Assembly (NCBI GenBank): GCA_945890895.1
Contig: CAMDDG010000026.1
Span: forward strand, 1 to 32,171
Reading direction: 5' to 3'
Length of the DNA stretch: 32,171 nucleotides
From: Chitinophaga pinensis
Lineage (GTDB): Bacteria > Bacteroidota > Bacteroidia > NS11-12g > UBA955
The translations under genes were made by a program, and so were the position numbers. Under the pieces are notes generated by a model. It saw only the letters and a program-made list of their open reading frames with translations. It was not told the DNA's origin and ran no database searches. Shown here one piece after another: positions 19,066 to 28,011 of this stretch (position 1 is the stretch's first letter; each line of letters begins with the position of its first letter).

Positions 19066-20040
19066 ATGGATTGGAAGTCGAACTGGAAAGGAATTGTGTT
19101 CTCCGCTGTTTTGGGGATATCCGCCATGATTTTAGAATCATATACGCCAAGTTATTTAAACAGCATCATCCTGGCATTAATTCTGGGGATGGTTGTGAGT
19201 AATTTGGTCAAATTACCCACAACTTTGGATTCAGGCATCGGTTATACTTCAGCCAAAATGCTGGAATTCTCAATACTTTTCCTGGCCGTAGGCATCAATT
19301 ATTCAGAAATTGCAAAAATTGGAGCGAGCAGTTTTATCGGATTGGCTATCATTGTATTGATTGTTTTGGCTGCTACGTTTTATTTATCACAACGCTTTAA
19401 TTGCCCTGCAAATACGGGCATACTCGTTGGATTTGGAACTGCAATTTGCGGTTCAAGTGCCATTGCTGCTCTGTCTCCATCCCTCAAAAACAAAGAAAAA
19501 GAAGATGTAGCCATTGCCATGGCGGTAGTGAATTTATTGGGAACCTTAGGCATGTTGATTTTGCCCGTAATTCTACTTAAATCGGATTTTTCTGCAACTA
19601 AAATTGGATTGCTTATCGGGGGAAGTTTACATTCCGTTGGCAACGTAGCGGGTGCAGGTTTTACCATCGGCAAAGAAGCTGGCGATGCGGCAATTACAAT
19701 AAAATTAGCACGTGTTGCCTTGCTTACACCCGGATTGATATTTATAAATTATTTGATTAATAGAAATACTGCCGGAAACTGGAAAGAATATTTCAAATTA
19801 CCCTGGTACTTGTTGGGATTTATCCTAGTAACGGTTATCGTTTCATTGGTAGAAATCCCCAAATCCACCATTAAAGAGGTGGAATATGTAGGTAAAATCA
19901 TTCTCACCGTAGCCATGGCTGCTATTGGTCTAAAAGTGAGTTTTCAAAAACTACTTAAAGCTGGAAAACGCGGTATTGGCTTTGGTTTAATTATCTTCGG
20001 ATTGCAGTTCGGATTGTTATTGGTGTTGAGTTTGTTTTAA
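19066..20040 (+). CDS. YeiH/UPF0324 family putative transporter
   Basis: This is an inner-membrane protein of 324 residues with about ten hydrophobic segments. The motifs LALILGMVVSNL, FLAVGINYSEI, GFGTAICGSSAIAA and GGSLHSVGNVAGAGF are hallmarks of the YeiH/UPF0324 family (often labelled putative sulfate exporter). The conserved GTAICGSSA lies at about residues 124-132 and a second conserved segment, IGLKVSFQKL, near the C-terminus. The substrate is not established; sulfonate or sulfate export has been suggested for relatives. No sulfur-metabolism gene is nearby. Confidence 0.87.
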   Translation: MDWKSNWKGIVFSAVLGISAMILESYTPSYLNSIILALILGMVVSNLVKLPTTLDSGIGYTSAKMLEFSILFLAVGINYSEIAKIGASSFIGLAIIVLIVLAATFYLSQRFNCPANTGILVGFGTAICGSSAIAALSPSLKNKEKEDVAIAMAVVNLLGTLGMLILPVILLKSDFSATKIGLLIGGSLHSVGNVAGAGFTIGKEAGDAAITIKLARVALLTPGLIFINYLINRNTAGNWKEYFKLPWYLLGFILVTVIVSLVEIPKSTIKEVEYVGKIILTVAMAAIGLKVSFQKLLKAGKRGIGFGLIIFGLQFGLLLVLSLF

Positions 20041-20068
20041 CCTTTAACCAAGCACCAAAAAAAAAGTA

Positions 20069-20869
20069 TTAATTACTCAATTCCCTTAAAACACCGTTCC
20101 AAAGTTCAATTCGGCGTTTCATGCTTTCAATGGCCCAATGTTCGGCTTTGCACCAACAATCTTCATCATTTCCGCACAATTGAGCCGTCATTTCTAATGC
20201 CAGATGAGAATGATGGTCTCCATCAACTTCGATGTGTCGATCCAAATAATATTTGAACGTTTGCACTTGTTCAGGCAACTCTGCACTCAAATCGTTGATG
20301 ATGGACATGAACATATTAGGAATCAAATCCTCACGCCCAAAAGTAAATGTTGAAGCGGCTAAATACGGCTGATTGGTACGAATGGTCTCAAACGTAAACG
20401 ATACGAATTGGCGGGCTTCTTCCGGGGTATTCGCTGCATCAAAACAAGAATTCAAAATATCTTCATTCAATTCTGAATCCATTTTTTGTACAATTAACTC
20501 TTGAACAAAGTGCTCGATGGGTTGGGTGTTGGCTCCCATTTCTTTCATCGCTTTTAGGTACAATTCAAAATGCGACATTCGTACACCAAATTGATCTACA
20601 TCCGATTCTTCGCCAACTACGATTTCGTTGATTAAAAAACGCGTTTGTGCATCTCCCACGGGGTACCAAGGTAATTCAACCCGAGTTAAACTGCGCTGAA
20701 GGGCTTTTAGTAACGACATAAAATCCCAAACAGCGTAAACATGATACTTCATGAACACGCGAACGTCTTCAGCTGTTTGGATTTTTTTATAAACGGGATG
20801 ATTAACTATTTGCTCTCTGTACGGAGCTAGTGCCAGGTTGATTTTTTCAAAACGAGATTGGAAGTCCAT
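20069..20869 (-). CDS. DUF3050 family protein (heme-oxygenase-like fold)
   Basis: This soluble protein of 266 residues is predicted to be all-helical. The segments HPVYKKIQTAEDVRVFMKYH, VYAVWDFMSLLKALQRSLT and VVGEESDVD, and the histidine-rich DGDHHSHLA near the C-terminus, mark the DUF3050 family. The family is related in fold to heme oxygenase and the TENA/PqqC group. Conserved His and Glu residues (YHVYAVWDF, EIVVGEE, DGDHHSH) could bind a di-metal centre. The biological role is unknown. It is followed on its upstream side by a repeat region and the pirin gene in the same direction. Confidence 0.82.
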   Translation of the reverse strand: MDFQSRFEKINLALAPYREQIVNHPVYKKIQTAEDVRVFMKYHVYAVWDFMSLLKALQRSLTRVELPWYPVGDAQTRFLINEIVVGEESDVDQFGVRMSHFELYLKAMKEMGANTQPIEHFVQELIVQKMDSELNEDILNSCFDAANTPEEARQFVSFTFETIRTNQPYLAASTFTFGREDLIPNMFMSIINDLSAELPEQVQTFKYYLDRHIEVDGDHHSHLALEMTAQLCGNDEDCWCKAEHWAIESMKRRIELWNGVLRELSN

Positions 20870-20903
20870 AATAAATTATGTAAGTAACAAAAAAGTGTAT
20901 TAG

Positions 20904-21006
20904 AAGTTTAGCGAATAATGTATTAAAAATGTACTCAAATGTGAATTATAAGTTCAGCGAAGTGTTTCTTTTAACCTTACAGAAGGTGTTGTTTCAATTC
21001 AGCGAA
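20904..21006 (+). repeat. Three degenerate copies of an AAGTTCAGCGAA element
   Basis: AAGTTTAGCGAA at 20904, AAGTTCAGCGAA at 20950 and CAATTCAGCGAA at 20995 recur at 45-46 bp steps, with weaker similarity (GTG-rich flanks) between them. They fill the gap between pirin and DUF3050. The third copy lies just outside the pirin stop. The period equals the repeat length of the CRISPR array only by coincidence; the sequence is unrelated. Confidence 0.5.
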
Positions 21007-21015
21007 AGTGCCCTA

Positions 21016-21912
21016 TTAATCCTCCAGGAAACCAAATTTCCCATCGTTAAAATCATTGAATGCTTGAACCAGTTCTTGTCGCGTATTCATTACAAATGGG
21101 CCATGTGCAGCAATGGGTTCACGTAATGGCTCACCACTAAGTACTAACACCTTAGCGTTTTCGACACTTTCAGGTGATTTTTCTATGGTAAATTCCTCCC
21201 CTTTGTTGGCAAACAACACAAAATTATCGGTAGGTGCCACGAATTCCTGATTCACGATAATTTCACCTTCGATAACAACAATTGCGGTATTGTAATGAGC
21301 AGGAAAGGAATAATGGGCTGTATCACCGGCGTGCAATGATGCGTTCGATAAATGCACGGGACTGAATGTAGAAGCAGGACCTTGGTGTTTTTCTCCGTTA
21401 AAATCGGTATAATCTCCTGCAATCAGTTCAATATAACCACCTTTTTCAAGATCCACGCGTTGCATTTTGGCATTTTCAATGGCTTGATATTTAGGGGCCG
21501 ACATTTTGAACTTACTGGGCAAATTTACCCAAAGCTGAACCATTTGAAATTCTCCGCCGGTTTTGCTAAATTCTTCCTCATGATACTCTTTGTGTAAAAC
21601 TCCCGAAGCAGCTGTCATCCATTGAACATCGCCTTCGCCGATGATTCCACCTCCGCCAGCACTATCGTGATGCGCCACTTTACCTTTGTAAGCAATTGTA
21701 ACGGTTTCAAATCCTCGGTGAGGGTGCACCCCTACTCCTTTTGGCTTATCCGATGGAGGAAAAATATGTTTGGAATTATAATCCAACATTATAAAGGGAT
21801 CCATGCGGTGCATATCTAAACGATAGGCTCCAGGGATGAAGTTATGAACACGAAAACCATCACCCACAAAATGAGGTTCTGGTGGAGATAAGATCAATTC
21901 AACTTCTTTCAT
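21016..21912 (-). CDS. Pirin family protein
   Basis: This 298-residue bicupin protein is cytoplasmic. The metal site of pirin is intact: His63 and His65 in GVHPHRGFETVT, then His107 and Glu109 in SGVLHKEYHEEE. Conserved GDVQWMTAASG precedes the latter pair. The C-terminal cupin includes LLSGEPLREPIAAHGPFVMN in the form LVLSGEPLREPIAAHGPFVM, a strong family block. Bacterial pirins bind a single metal ion; some have quercetin 2,3-dioxygenase activity and others act as redox sensors or regulators. Which applies here cannot be told from the sequence. Confidence 0.92.
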   Translation of the reverse strand: MKEVELILSPPEPHFVGDGFRVHNFIPGAYRLDMHRMDPFIMLDYNSKHIFPPSDKPKGVGVHPHRGFETVTIAYKGKVAHHDSAGGGGIIGEGDVQWMTAASGVLHKEYHEEEFSKTGGEFQMVQLWVNLPSKFKMSAPKYQAIENAKMQRVDLEKGGYIELIAGDYTDFNGEKHQGPASTFSPVHLSNASLHAGDTAHYSFPAHYNTAIVVIEGEIIVNQEFVAPTDNFVLFANKGEEFTIEKSPESVENAKVLVLSGEPLREPIAAHGPFVMNTRQELVQAFNDFNDGKFGFLED

Positions 21913-22040
21913 GATTTACAGTGTTTTTTTGCGCTTTTGGACACCCGATTTTGTTAAACCCCTTATCAAAACGACGGTTTCCCATTTTTCAAGCACATTT
22001 TCCTTTAATTATAGTGCAAAGGTACTGCGATTCCAGAAAT

Positions 22041-24212
22041 TTATTGCAGAATAAAGGTACCTGTCCAGCCACCATTATGCGCGGTTAGTCGAATTCTATA
22101 TACTCCTGGAGGTAACTTTTTTAACATTTCCGATTGAACGTTTAACCTTTTATCATCAACCAGTGGTTTTCCAGATGCAACCACAGCACCATGTACATTC
22201 AAAATCTCCACATTTTGTAATTCACCGAATTTCCATCCCCCGAGATCCACAAACAATTCACCTGAAGTAGGAACGGGATAAATAATGGGTTGCGACGTCT
22301 CAATTAAGGAATTGCTAACACCATAAACTGTGCGACAGTAGGAAGTATCCTTACAACCCTTTTCTGTTACTTCTACGCTGTATTCACCGTTCAATTTAGG
22401 GACAAACAGACGCTGGGTTTCCCCATTTACCACTGCAAATTTATTTTTGCAATCCAACCATTGGTATGTACCACTGTTGGAAACGGCCGTTAATTTATAG
22501 CCGTCTTGAGTAACGCCTTTTTCCACTTGAATCACCGTAACATCCCACACGATGATGCTATCACACCCCAAGAAATTCTTTAACGTATCGCGGTATTGTC
22601 CGGGAAGAACAAATTTCCTGTTGGGATTTAATGGAGAAACTACAAAGCGACAACCCGAAATCGGAACAACGGTTTGGGATGAATTCAGAATTTTCAAGTC
22701 AATGGTGATAATGCTATCGCACAAAGCTTGGTTCAAAATAGTATCTTTATAAATACCTGTTTGATAGAGGGTCTGTCTACCTGAAGGTGACACCCATTGG
22801 TTGCAAGCCACCGCTTTGATTTGGGAAAATGTCCACAAAAAATCAAACTCTATTTCGACAATGCTATCGCAGCCTTTCCAGTTTTTCAAGGTATCGTAAT
22901 AGATACCAGGTTGCTCTATAACAAATTTCCCAGAGGGACTGCTTATGGGTTTATAGCAGGTTTTACGAACGATTTTACTTTTTGAAACTGGGAAAATAGT
23001 GGCATAAATGTGAATTACACTATCGCAATTGATAGCGTTTTTCAACGTGTCGTGGTACACCCCAGATTGGGTTATTTTCTTTCCCGAGGGAAGCCAATAT
23101 TGATGGCATTGCGACACTACGATGGAAGACGTATCCGATCCAATTTTAACCACCCAAGTTACTACACTATCGCAACCAGCGGAATTGGTTAATGTTTCTT
23201 TATAAGTTCCACTTTGTTTGTAAACCGTTTTAGAAATGGGAGACACGACACTATCACACACCCAAAAATACTTGGAATAATAGGTTATTTTGTTGATGGT
23301 TAGATCTACTTTTATGGAAGAATCACAACCAAAATAGGTAGGTAGGGTATCGTAATAAATTCCTGATTTAGTTAATACTTTTTTCTTACCCGGTAAGGTA
23401 TATCGTTCACAACGTGTTACGGTTACAGAATCGTGAAAAGATGCGTTTTTTACTAATTTAACGCCTTTTATCCAATTGGATGTTGTACCGGTTAGTGCAA
23501 AATTCTTCAACGTACCCACGTTGCCTTGTCCGGAGTAATCGATCAGAGTTTTTACAGCGGTATTGGTACCTGCGGCTGTGCCTTGGTTGAATTTATAGTA
23601 GCCCACCAATCCTTTTTCCGGAGAACAGAATTCATATCCACGATTGGCGTTCAATTCACTGATGTTTCTGGCTGTATTCCAGATACGAACTTCATCGATA
23701 TATCCTTGAAAATACCGAGAATACGATGTTGATGAGTGATTTCCGATTGCTACATTGGTTTTGTACGACACTCCCAATTGAATGGTTGCCGTTAAGGAAT
23801 CTACTTGAACCCCGTCTACGTAAACCCGTAACTTGGAGCCGTCAAAAGTGCCTGCAATATGATGCCATTGATTTAATTTTAAAACGGCTGATTTGGTAAT
23901 GCACTCATTCCAAGATCCGTTTCCAATGGTGAAACCCAATTTGCCTCCATCGCCGGCTCGAAACATATACCCTAAATTCGAAGTATTTTCTTCTTTTACC
24001 ACAATACCGCCTTCAAAAACTTGGGTTTTCCAAGCAGTAGCATAGACCCAAGCCTCTACGGTGATCTTTCCATTATCGCAAGCCAATGAAGAATCTGAAC
24101 CCAGATCCACCCAGTCGTTGGAACCATCGAAAGCCAGAGCATTTTGGGCGTTAGTTAAGGAAGAAATTAACAAACATCCCCCTAATAGAAACAAACGAAA
24201 CAACTTACTCAT
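22041..24212 (-). CDS. LamG-domain T9SS surface protein with six Cys repeats
   Basis: This secreted protein has 723 residues from ATG 24212 (MSKLFRLFLLGGCLLISSLTNAQ is the signal-peptide region). Residues about 25-190 form a LamG/concanavalin-like lectin domain (ALAFDGSNDWVDLGS, WHHIAGTFDG, YIDEVRIWNTARN). Between about 265 and 590 the same 45-60-residue unit occurs six times, each with an early Cys and the motif SG(I/V)Y.DTL.N..GCDSI. An Ig-like segment follows, and the C-terminus is a T9SS sorting domain (YPVPTSGELFVDL, LPPGVYRIRLTA). It is likely a surface adhesin or polysaccharide-binding protein. Confidence 0.87.
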   Translation of the reverse strand: MSKLFRLFLLGGCLLISSLTNAQNALAFDGSNDWVDLGSDSSLACDNGKITVEAWVYATAWKTQVFEGGIVVKEENTSNLGYMFRAGDGGKLGFTIGNGSWNECITKSAVLKLNQWHHIAGTFDGSKLRVYVDGVQVDSLTATIQLGVSYKTNVAIGNHSSTSYSRYFQGYIDEVRIWNTARNISELNANRGYEFCSPEKGLVGYYKFNQGTAAGTNTAVKTLIDYSGQGNVGTLKNFALTGTTSNWIKGVKLVKNASFHDSVTVTRCERYTLPGKKKVLTKSGIYYDTLPTYFGCDSSIKVDLTINKITYYSKYFWVCDSVVSPISKTVYKQSGTYKETLTNSAGCDSVVTWVVKIGSDTSSIVVSQCHQYWLPSGKKITQSGVYHDTLKNAINCDSVIHIYATIFPVSKSKIVRKTCYKPISSPSGKFVIEQPGIYYDTLKNWKGCDSIVEIEFDFLWTFSQIKAVACNQWVSPSGRQTLYQTGIYKDTILNQALCDSIITIDLKILNSSQTVVPISGCRFVVSPLNPNRKFVLPGQYRDTLKNFLGCDSIIVWDVTVIQVEKGVTQDGYKLTAVSNSGTYQWLDCKNKFAVVNGETQRLFVPKLNGEYSVEVTEKGCKDTSYCRTVYGVSNSLIETSQPIIYPVPTSGELFVDLGGWKFGELQNVEILNVHGAVVASGKPLVDDKRLNVQSEMLKKLPPGVYRIRLTAHNGGWTGTFILQ

Positions 24213-24263
24213 GTTGAGCAAGTTACTGTTTTTTAATTACAATTTTAGGATTTTTTGAAATTG

Positions 24264-24299
24264 AAGTTCAAGAAGGTCAAGAAGTTTAAAAACCTCAAG
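24264..24299 (+). repeat. Four tandem nonamers
   Basis: AAGTTCAAG, AAGGTCAAG, AAGTTTAAA and AACCTCAAG follow each other without gaps, ending within the last codons of the YdeP-like gene (stop at 24295-24297 on the minus strand). It is a degenerate microsatellite, related in sequence to the TTCAAG-type repeats at 7908 and 14404. Confidence 0.55.
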
Positions 24300-26613
24300 A
24301 TAAATTCAATTCCTGATGCGCGCGCAATTGTAAAACAATAAACTTTGAAGTGGGCGTGTTGCTTTTTTCCGCTACTGAATCAATGGGAACCAATACATTG
24401 GTTTCTGGAAAATACGTAGCTGTGCAACCCTGTGGAATGCTGAAGGGTATGATGATAAAGTTTCTGGCTACACGCTCCCGTCCCCCATGAAAATTAAACA
24501 AGTCTACACTATCTCCCCCTTGAAATCCCAAAGCAGAAATATCCTGTTCGTTCATAAATATGACCCGTCTTTCATTCGAAATACCTCGATACCGATCATC
24601 CAAACCGTAAATGGTGGTATTGAATTGATCGTGGCTCCGCACGGTCATCATCATCAATTCGCCTTTTTTTAATGTTGGCGACTGAAATTGTGCCAAATTA
24701 AAATTGGCTTTTCCGGTAATCGTATTGAACTTCCCTTCTCGTGCCGAATTGGGTAAATAAAATCCACCGGGAAGTCGTGCGCGATCGTTGTACAAATCAA
24801 AACCGGGAATGGTTCGTTCAATATCCCAGCGAATGTTATCGTAATGCTGCATGTACCGATCCCAATTCACTACAGATCTATTCCCCAATACCGCTTTAGC
24901 TAATTCACAAACTATTATGGGTTCACTCTTTAACTGATCCGAAACGGGCTTCAATACTCCTTTCGACATCTGAATTACCCCCATGGAGTTTTCGCATGTT
25001 ACAAATTGCAATTCTCCATTAAGATTATCGTGATCCGTTCTACCCAGGGTTGGAAGGATCAAAGCTTCTTTTCCGGTGATTAAATGCGAACGATTCAGTT
25101 TGGTTGAAACCTGCACCGTTAAATCACATTTTTCAAGCGCCTCTGCGGTATACAAAGTGTCTGGAGTGGCGCTTAAAAAGTTCCCTCCCATGGCAAAAAA
25201 GACCTTCACCTTGCCTTCGTGCATGGCCTTAATGCAATCTACCACATCCAATCCGTGTTTTTGAGGCGGTTTAAAGCCGAACGAGCGTTCAATATTGTCT
25301 AAAAATGCTTGACTGGGTTTTTCGTAAATACCCATGGTGCGATCCCCTTGAACATTGGAATGTCCTCTCACTGGGCAAGTACCTGCTCCAGGCTTTCCAA
25401 TACTTCCTTTGGCAATCAGCAGGTTTACCACTTCTTTAATGGTATCCACAGCATTCTTATGCTGAGTCAATCCCATTGCCCAACAAGCAATGATTTTCTT
25501 TTTATTTACGATGGATTGTATGGTTTTTTCGATTAGCTCTTGGGGGATGCCCGATTGCTCTACCAACCACTTGTAATCCTGCGACAATATATGTTCTTTC
25601 CACTGTTGAAATCCGTGAGTATGTTCCGCAATAAATTCCGGATCTAAAACCGCACCGGGAGCGATTTCCTCTTCCTGCAGCAATCTATAGGATATTGCCT
25701 GCATCAACGGTAAATCTCCGTTGATCTTTACTTGTAGAAATGTATCGGTTAGTCGTGCTTTTATTCCCAATGCACCTTTAATGGATTGCGGATCTTTAAA
25801 TGCCACTAAACCCGTTTCAGGCAAAGGATTGATGGAAATGATGGTAGCGCCGTGTTCCTTTGCTTTTTGCAAAGCACTAAGCATTCGGGGATGATTGGTT
25901 CCTGGATTTTGTCCAATTATAAATATAACATCCGCAATATAAAAATCCTCCAACTTTACACTTCCTTTTCCAATTCCAACACTTTCCGACAAAGCAACTC
26001 CGGAAGATTCATGACACATATTGGAACAATCGGGAAGATTATTGGTGCCGAATTCGCGAACAAAAAGTTGATATAAAAATGCAGCTTCATTGGATGTTCG
26101 ACCGCTGGTGTAAAAAACCGCTTCATCGGGATGGCTTACCGAATGGAGGTGATTTGCAATTTTTTGAAAGGCTTTTTCCCAAGAAATAGGGGTATAATGA
26201 CTTGCATCCGGAGCTAAATACATAGGCTCAGCCAAGCGACCCTTTTTCCCAATTTCATAATCGTTTAAACCACTCAATTCTGCCACAGAATTTTGAGCAA
26301 AGAAATCCGCGGTGAGTTTTTTACTCGTTGCCTCTTCTGCAATGGCTTTTGCGCCATTTTCACAATATTCACCTATTACCGAACGATCATCGTCGGGATC
26401 TGGCCATGCACAAGAGGGACAATCCACTCCCCCCTTTTGATTGAGGTTGAACAAGGCTTTCAAACCCCGCGCAGGTCCCATTTCTGAAAACACGTGCTGT
26501 ACCGCCACCTTTACTCCGGTTAAACCGGCAGCAGCATCCGAAACTTCTCGCAGTTTCAAATTCAGCAAACCTTCTGGATTTTCGGGATTGGGATGTTGGT
26601 GATTTCTCGTCAT
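24295..26613 (-). CDS. FdhF/YdeP family molybdopterin oxidoreductase
   Basis: This 772-residue cytoplasmic enzyme is of the formate dehydrogenase-H-like YdeP branch, binding a bis-molybdopterin guanine dinucleotide cofactor. N-terminal cysteines Cys65 and Cys68 (DCPSCAWPDP) and Cys84 (EYCENG) suit an iron-sulfur site. FYTSGRTSNEAAFLYQLFVR and CSNMCHESSGVALSES (Cys196, Cys200) are typical of the family. The cofactor-binding C-terminal domain includes TVRSHDQFNTTIYGLDDRYR. No selenocysteine codon is evident. The physiological substrate of YdeP proteins is not settled. A DUF7009 gene lies 218 bp upstream in the same direction. Confidence 0.9.
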   Translation of the reverse strand: MTRNHQHPNPENPEGLLNLKLREVSDAAAGLTGVKVAVQHVFSEMGPARGLKALFNLNQKGGVDCPSCAWPDPDDDRSVIGEYCENGAKAIAEEATSKKLTADFFAQNSVAELSGLNDYEIGKKGRLAEPMYLAPDASHYTPISWEKAFQKIANHLHSVSHPDEAVFYTSGRTSNEAAFLYQLFVREFGTNNLPDCSNMCHESSGVALSESVGIGKGSVKLEDFYIADVIFIIGQNPGTNHPRMLSALQKAKEHGATIISINPLPETGLVAFKDPQSIKGALGIKARLTDTFLQVKINGDLPLMQAISYRLLQEEEIAPGAVLDPEFIAEHTHGFQQWKEHILSQDYKWLVEQSGIPQELIEKTIQSIVNKKKIIACWAMGLTQHKNAVDTIKEVVNLLIAKGSIGKPGAGTCPVRGHSNVQGDRTMGIYEKPSQAFLDNIERSFGFKPPQKHGLDVVDCIKAMHEGKVKVFFAMGGNFLSATPDTLYTAEALEKCDLTVQVSTKLNRSHLITGKEALILPTLGRTDHDNLNGELQFVTCENSMGVIQMSKGVLKPVSDQLKSEPIIVCELAKAVLGNRSVVNWDRYMQHYDNIRWDIERTIPGFDLYNDRARLPGGFYLPNSAREGKFNTITGKANFNLAQFQSPTLKKGELMMMTVRSHDQFNTTIYGLDDRYRGISNERRVIFMNEQDISALGFQGGDSVDLFNFHGGRERVARNFIIIPFSIPQGCTATYFPETNVLVPIDSVAEKSNTPTSKFIVLQLRAHQELNLS

Positions 26614-26750
26614 TTTCGTTTGAATTAAAGGAGTTGAATCAGTAGATTATGTGAGTATGTTCGGTTTTGGCACTCGTTTTTATAGGATAATAATTTTATT
26701 CTGTACAACTTGCAAAGTGTTAATTTCAAGCCAGTTAATCGAGTTTAATT

Positions 26751-26790
26751 ATTACTATTATTATAAATCTATTACTAATATTATAAATCG
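26751..26790 (+). repeat. 20-bp tandem duplication
   Basis: ATTACTATTATTATAAATCT and a second copy directly after it agree at 18 of 20 bases. They lie in the AT-rich 218-bp gap between the YdeP-like gene and DUF7009, where no gene is visible. Confidence 0.6.
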
Positions 26791-26831
26791 ATATTTGCAA
26801 TTTCAACAATTTTCAACCTATTGCACAATAC

Positions 26832-27203
26832 TTAACACACGGCGTTGGGATTGGGATAATTATCGCTTTGATCTTCAAATGTATTGTCGAGACAAACAAA
26901 ATCCTTTTCAATCAACAAAAATAATTCGGCGCCATTGGGTAATTCCAGTTGATGTTGATGTCCAACGGTTTCAGTTTGCGTCCATTCATTGGCCAAATCA
27001 ACGGGCATTAAAAATTGAATTTGGTTGGGTGATTTCCATTCCGCAGCCAATGATTCTACATCGGAGGAAGCTCTAAGGGTGTATACCAACTCACCTCCCA
27101 GCATTTGAGTGGTTTCGGCTAAAACACCGGATTCTGCAAATCGAGATACTTCCGTTTTTGTCAAACGCAATCGTATGGAATTTCCTTTAATTCGAATTTT
27201 CAT
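26832..27203 (-). CDS. DUF7009 family protein
   Basis: This small protein of 123 residues starts at ATG 27203 (MKIRIKGNSIRLRLTKTEV), where the N-terminus matches the family, so I drop the 27-residue upstream extension. The sequences RLTKTEVSRFAESGVLAETT and the C-terminal CLDNTFEDQSDNYPNPNAVC are characteristic of a Bacteroidetes family labelled DUF7009. It has no signal peptide. From memory, family members often sit beside YdeP/FdhF-type molybdoenzyme genes, as here, which suggests a role in maturation or partnership. This is inference by context only. Confidence 0.72.
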   Translation of the reverse strand: MKIRIKGNSIRLRLTKTEVSRFAESGVLAETTQMLGGELVYTLRASSDVESLAAEWKSPNQIQFLMPVDLANEWTQTETVGHQHQLELPNGAELFLLIEKDFVCLDNTFEDQSDNYPNPNAVC

Positions 27204-27275
27204 GAAACACAAAATTAATAATTTGTACATCCAAAATACGATTTGTGACAATTTATTACGATTTCTTATTTGCGA

Positions 27276-27287
27276 TATTTGCAAATA
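27276..27287. promoter_or_regulatory. 12-bp perfect palindrome between divergent genes
   Basis: TATTTGCAAATA lies in the 149-bp gap between DUF7009 (minus) and the first secreted paralogue (plus), 25 bp upstream of the -7 box of the latter. It could be a dimeric regulator site. No other copy of it was noticed. Confidence 0.3.
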
Positions 27288-27312
27288 CTCGATTTCAACT
27301 CAGATTATTAAC

Positions 27313-27320
27313 TAAATTTG
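27313..27320 (+). promoter_or_regulatory. Probable -7 box of the three-gene operon
   Basis: TAAATTTG matches TAnnTTTG perfectly and lies 32 nt before the ATG at 27353. No TTG is found at the -33 distance, so the support is the -7 box alone. Confidence 0.45.
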
Positions 27321-27352
27321 CCTTTGCTACTTAATATTCACTTAATTTCTTT

Positions 27353-28006
27353 ATGATTTTTAATACAACATCGTGGCGGTTATTTACCGTTTTCATTTTT
27401 CTTTATTCGAATGCTGAAGCCCAAGTAGGAATAGGTACATCCAGTCCAGCGGCATCCTCAAAACTCGAAATAAGTTCAACTACTAAAGGATTTTTATATC
27501 CTCGAATGACCAACAGCCAAATGTCGGCTATTGTAACTCCTGCTGCGGGATTAACGGTATACAATACCGATGCATCTGCATTATACTGTTACAACGGAAC
27601 CAATTGGGTTTCAAAGGAAGATAAAATTTCCGGATTGTTTGACTACGATGTTGCTGTTCAGTTAGACAACATCCGTGTGCGCATGCCCAATGGAAACTTG
27701 GCCAACTCGATTCAGCTGGCCACCGTTTCTGGAACTTTGTCCATTTCGGGCAGTTGTGAAGTTCTTTATCGAACCTCAGCCACAGCCACGGGAGGTTCCG
27801 CTGCCACGTACGACTCATACATTCGTCAGTCGGAAACCTTGACTACCTCATTCATTAATTTCTGGCCGAATTTAGATTTCGGATTTCACGGTTCTACGCA
27901 ATTACTTCATGTTCTCGATGAAACCAATAATCGTGCATATCACATTATTTTTACTGTGGGTGGCGGGTACTTGAAAAATTTCATTTCCATTAAACGACTT
28001 TATTAA
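27353..28006 (+). CDS. Secreted VGIGT-type protein, paralogue 1
   Basis: This 217-residue protein has a signal peptide ending YSNAEA before QVGIGTSSP. Residues about 24-85 are a conserved N-terminal module found in many Bacteroidetes secreted proteins (VGIGTSSPAASSKLEISSTT, then KGFLYPRMTNSQMSAI, and GLTVYNTDASALYCYNGTNW). Residues 95-217 form a second domain shared with the next two genes (VQLDNIRVRMP, GFHGSTQLLHVLDETNNRAY). It lacks a T9SS sorting domain. The function is unknown. It is the first gene of a tight operon; the next start is 5 bp after its stop. Confidence 0.75.
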   Translation: MIFNTTSWRLFTVFIFLYSNAEAQVGIGTSSPAASSKLEISSTTKGFLYPRMTNSQMSAIVTPAAGLTVYNTDASALYCYNGTNWVSKEDKISGLFDYDVAVQLDNIRVRMPNGNLANSIQLATVSGTLSISGSCEVLYRTSATATGGSAATYDSYIRQSETLTTSFINFWPNLDFGFHGSTQLLHVLDETNNRAYHIIFTVGGGYLKNFISIKRLY

Positions 28007-28011
28007 AACAC

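Noticed and set aside
20904..21006. 46-bp-spaced repeat as a remnant CRISPR
   Set aside because: Only a short AGTTCAGCGAA-like core is shared, the rest is diverged, and there is no constant spacer; it is unlike the real array.
26651..27076. 141-codon plus-strand frame rich in Tyr and Arg
   Set aside because: It spans AT-rich repeat DNA and runs antisense to DUF7009; its composition is not protein-like.
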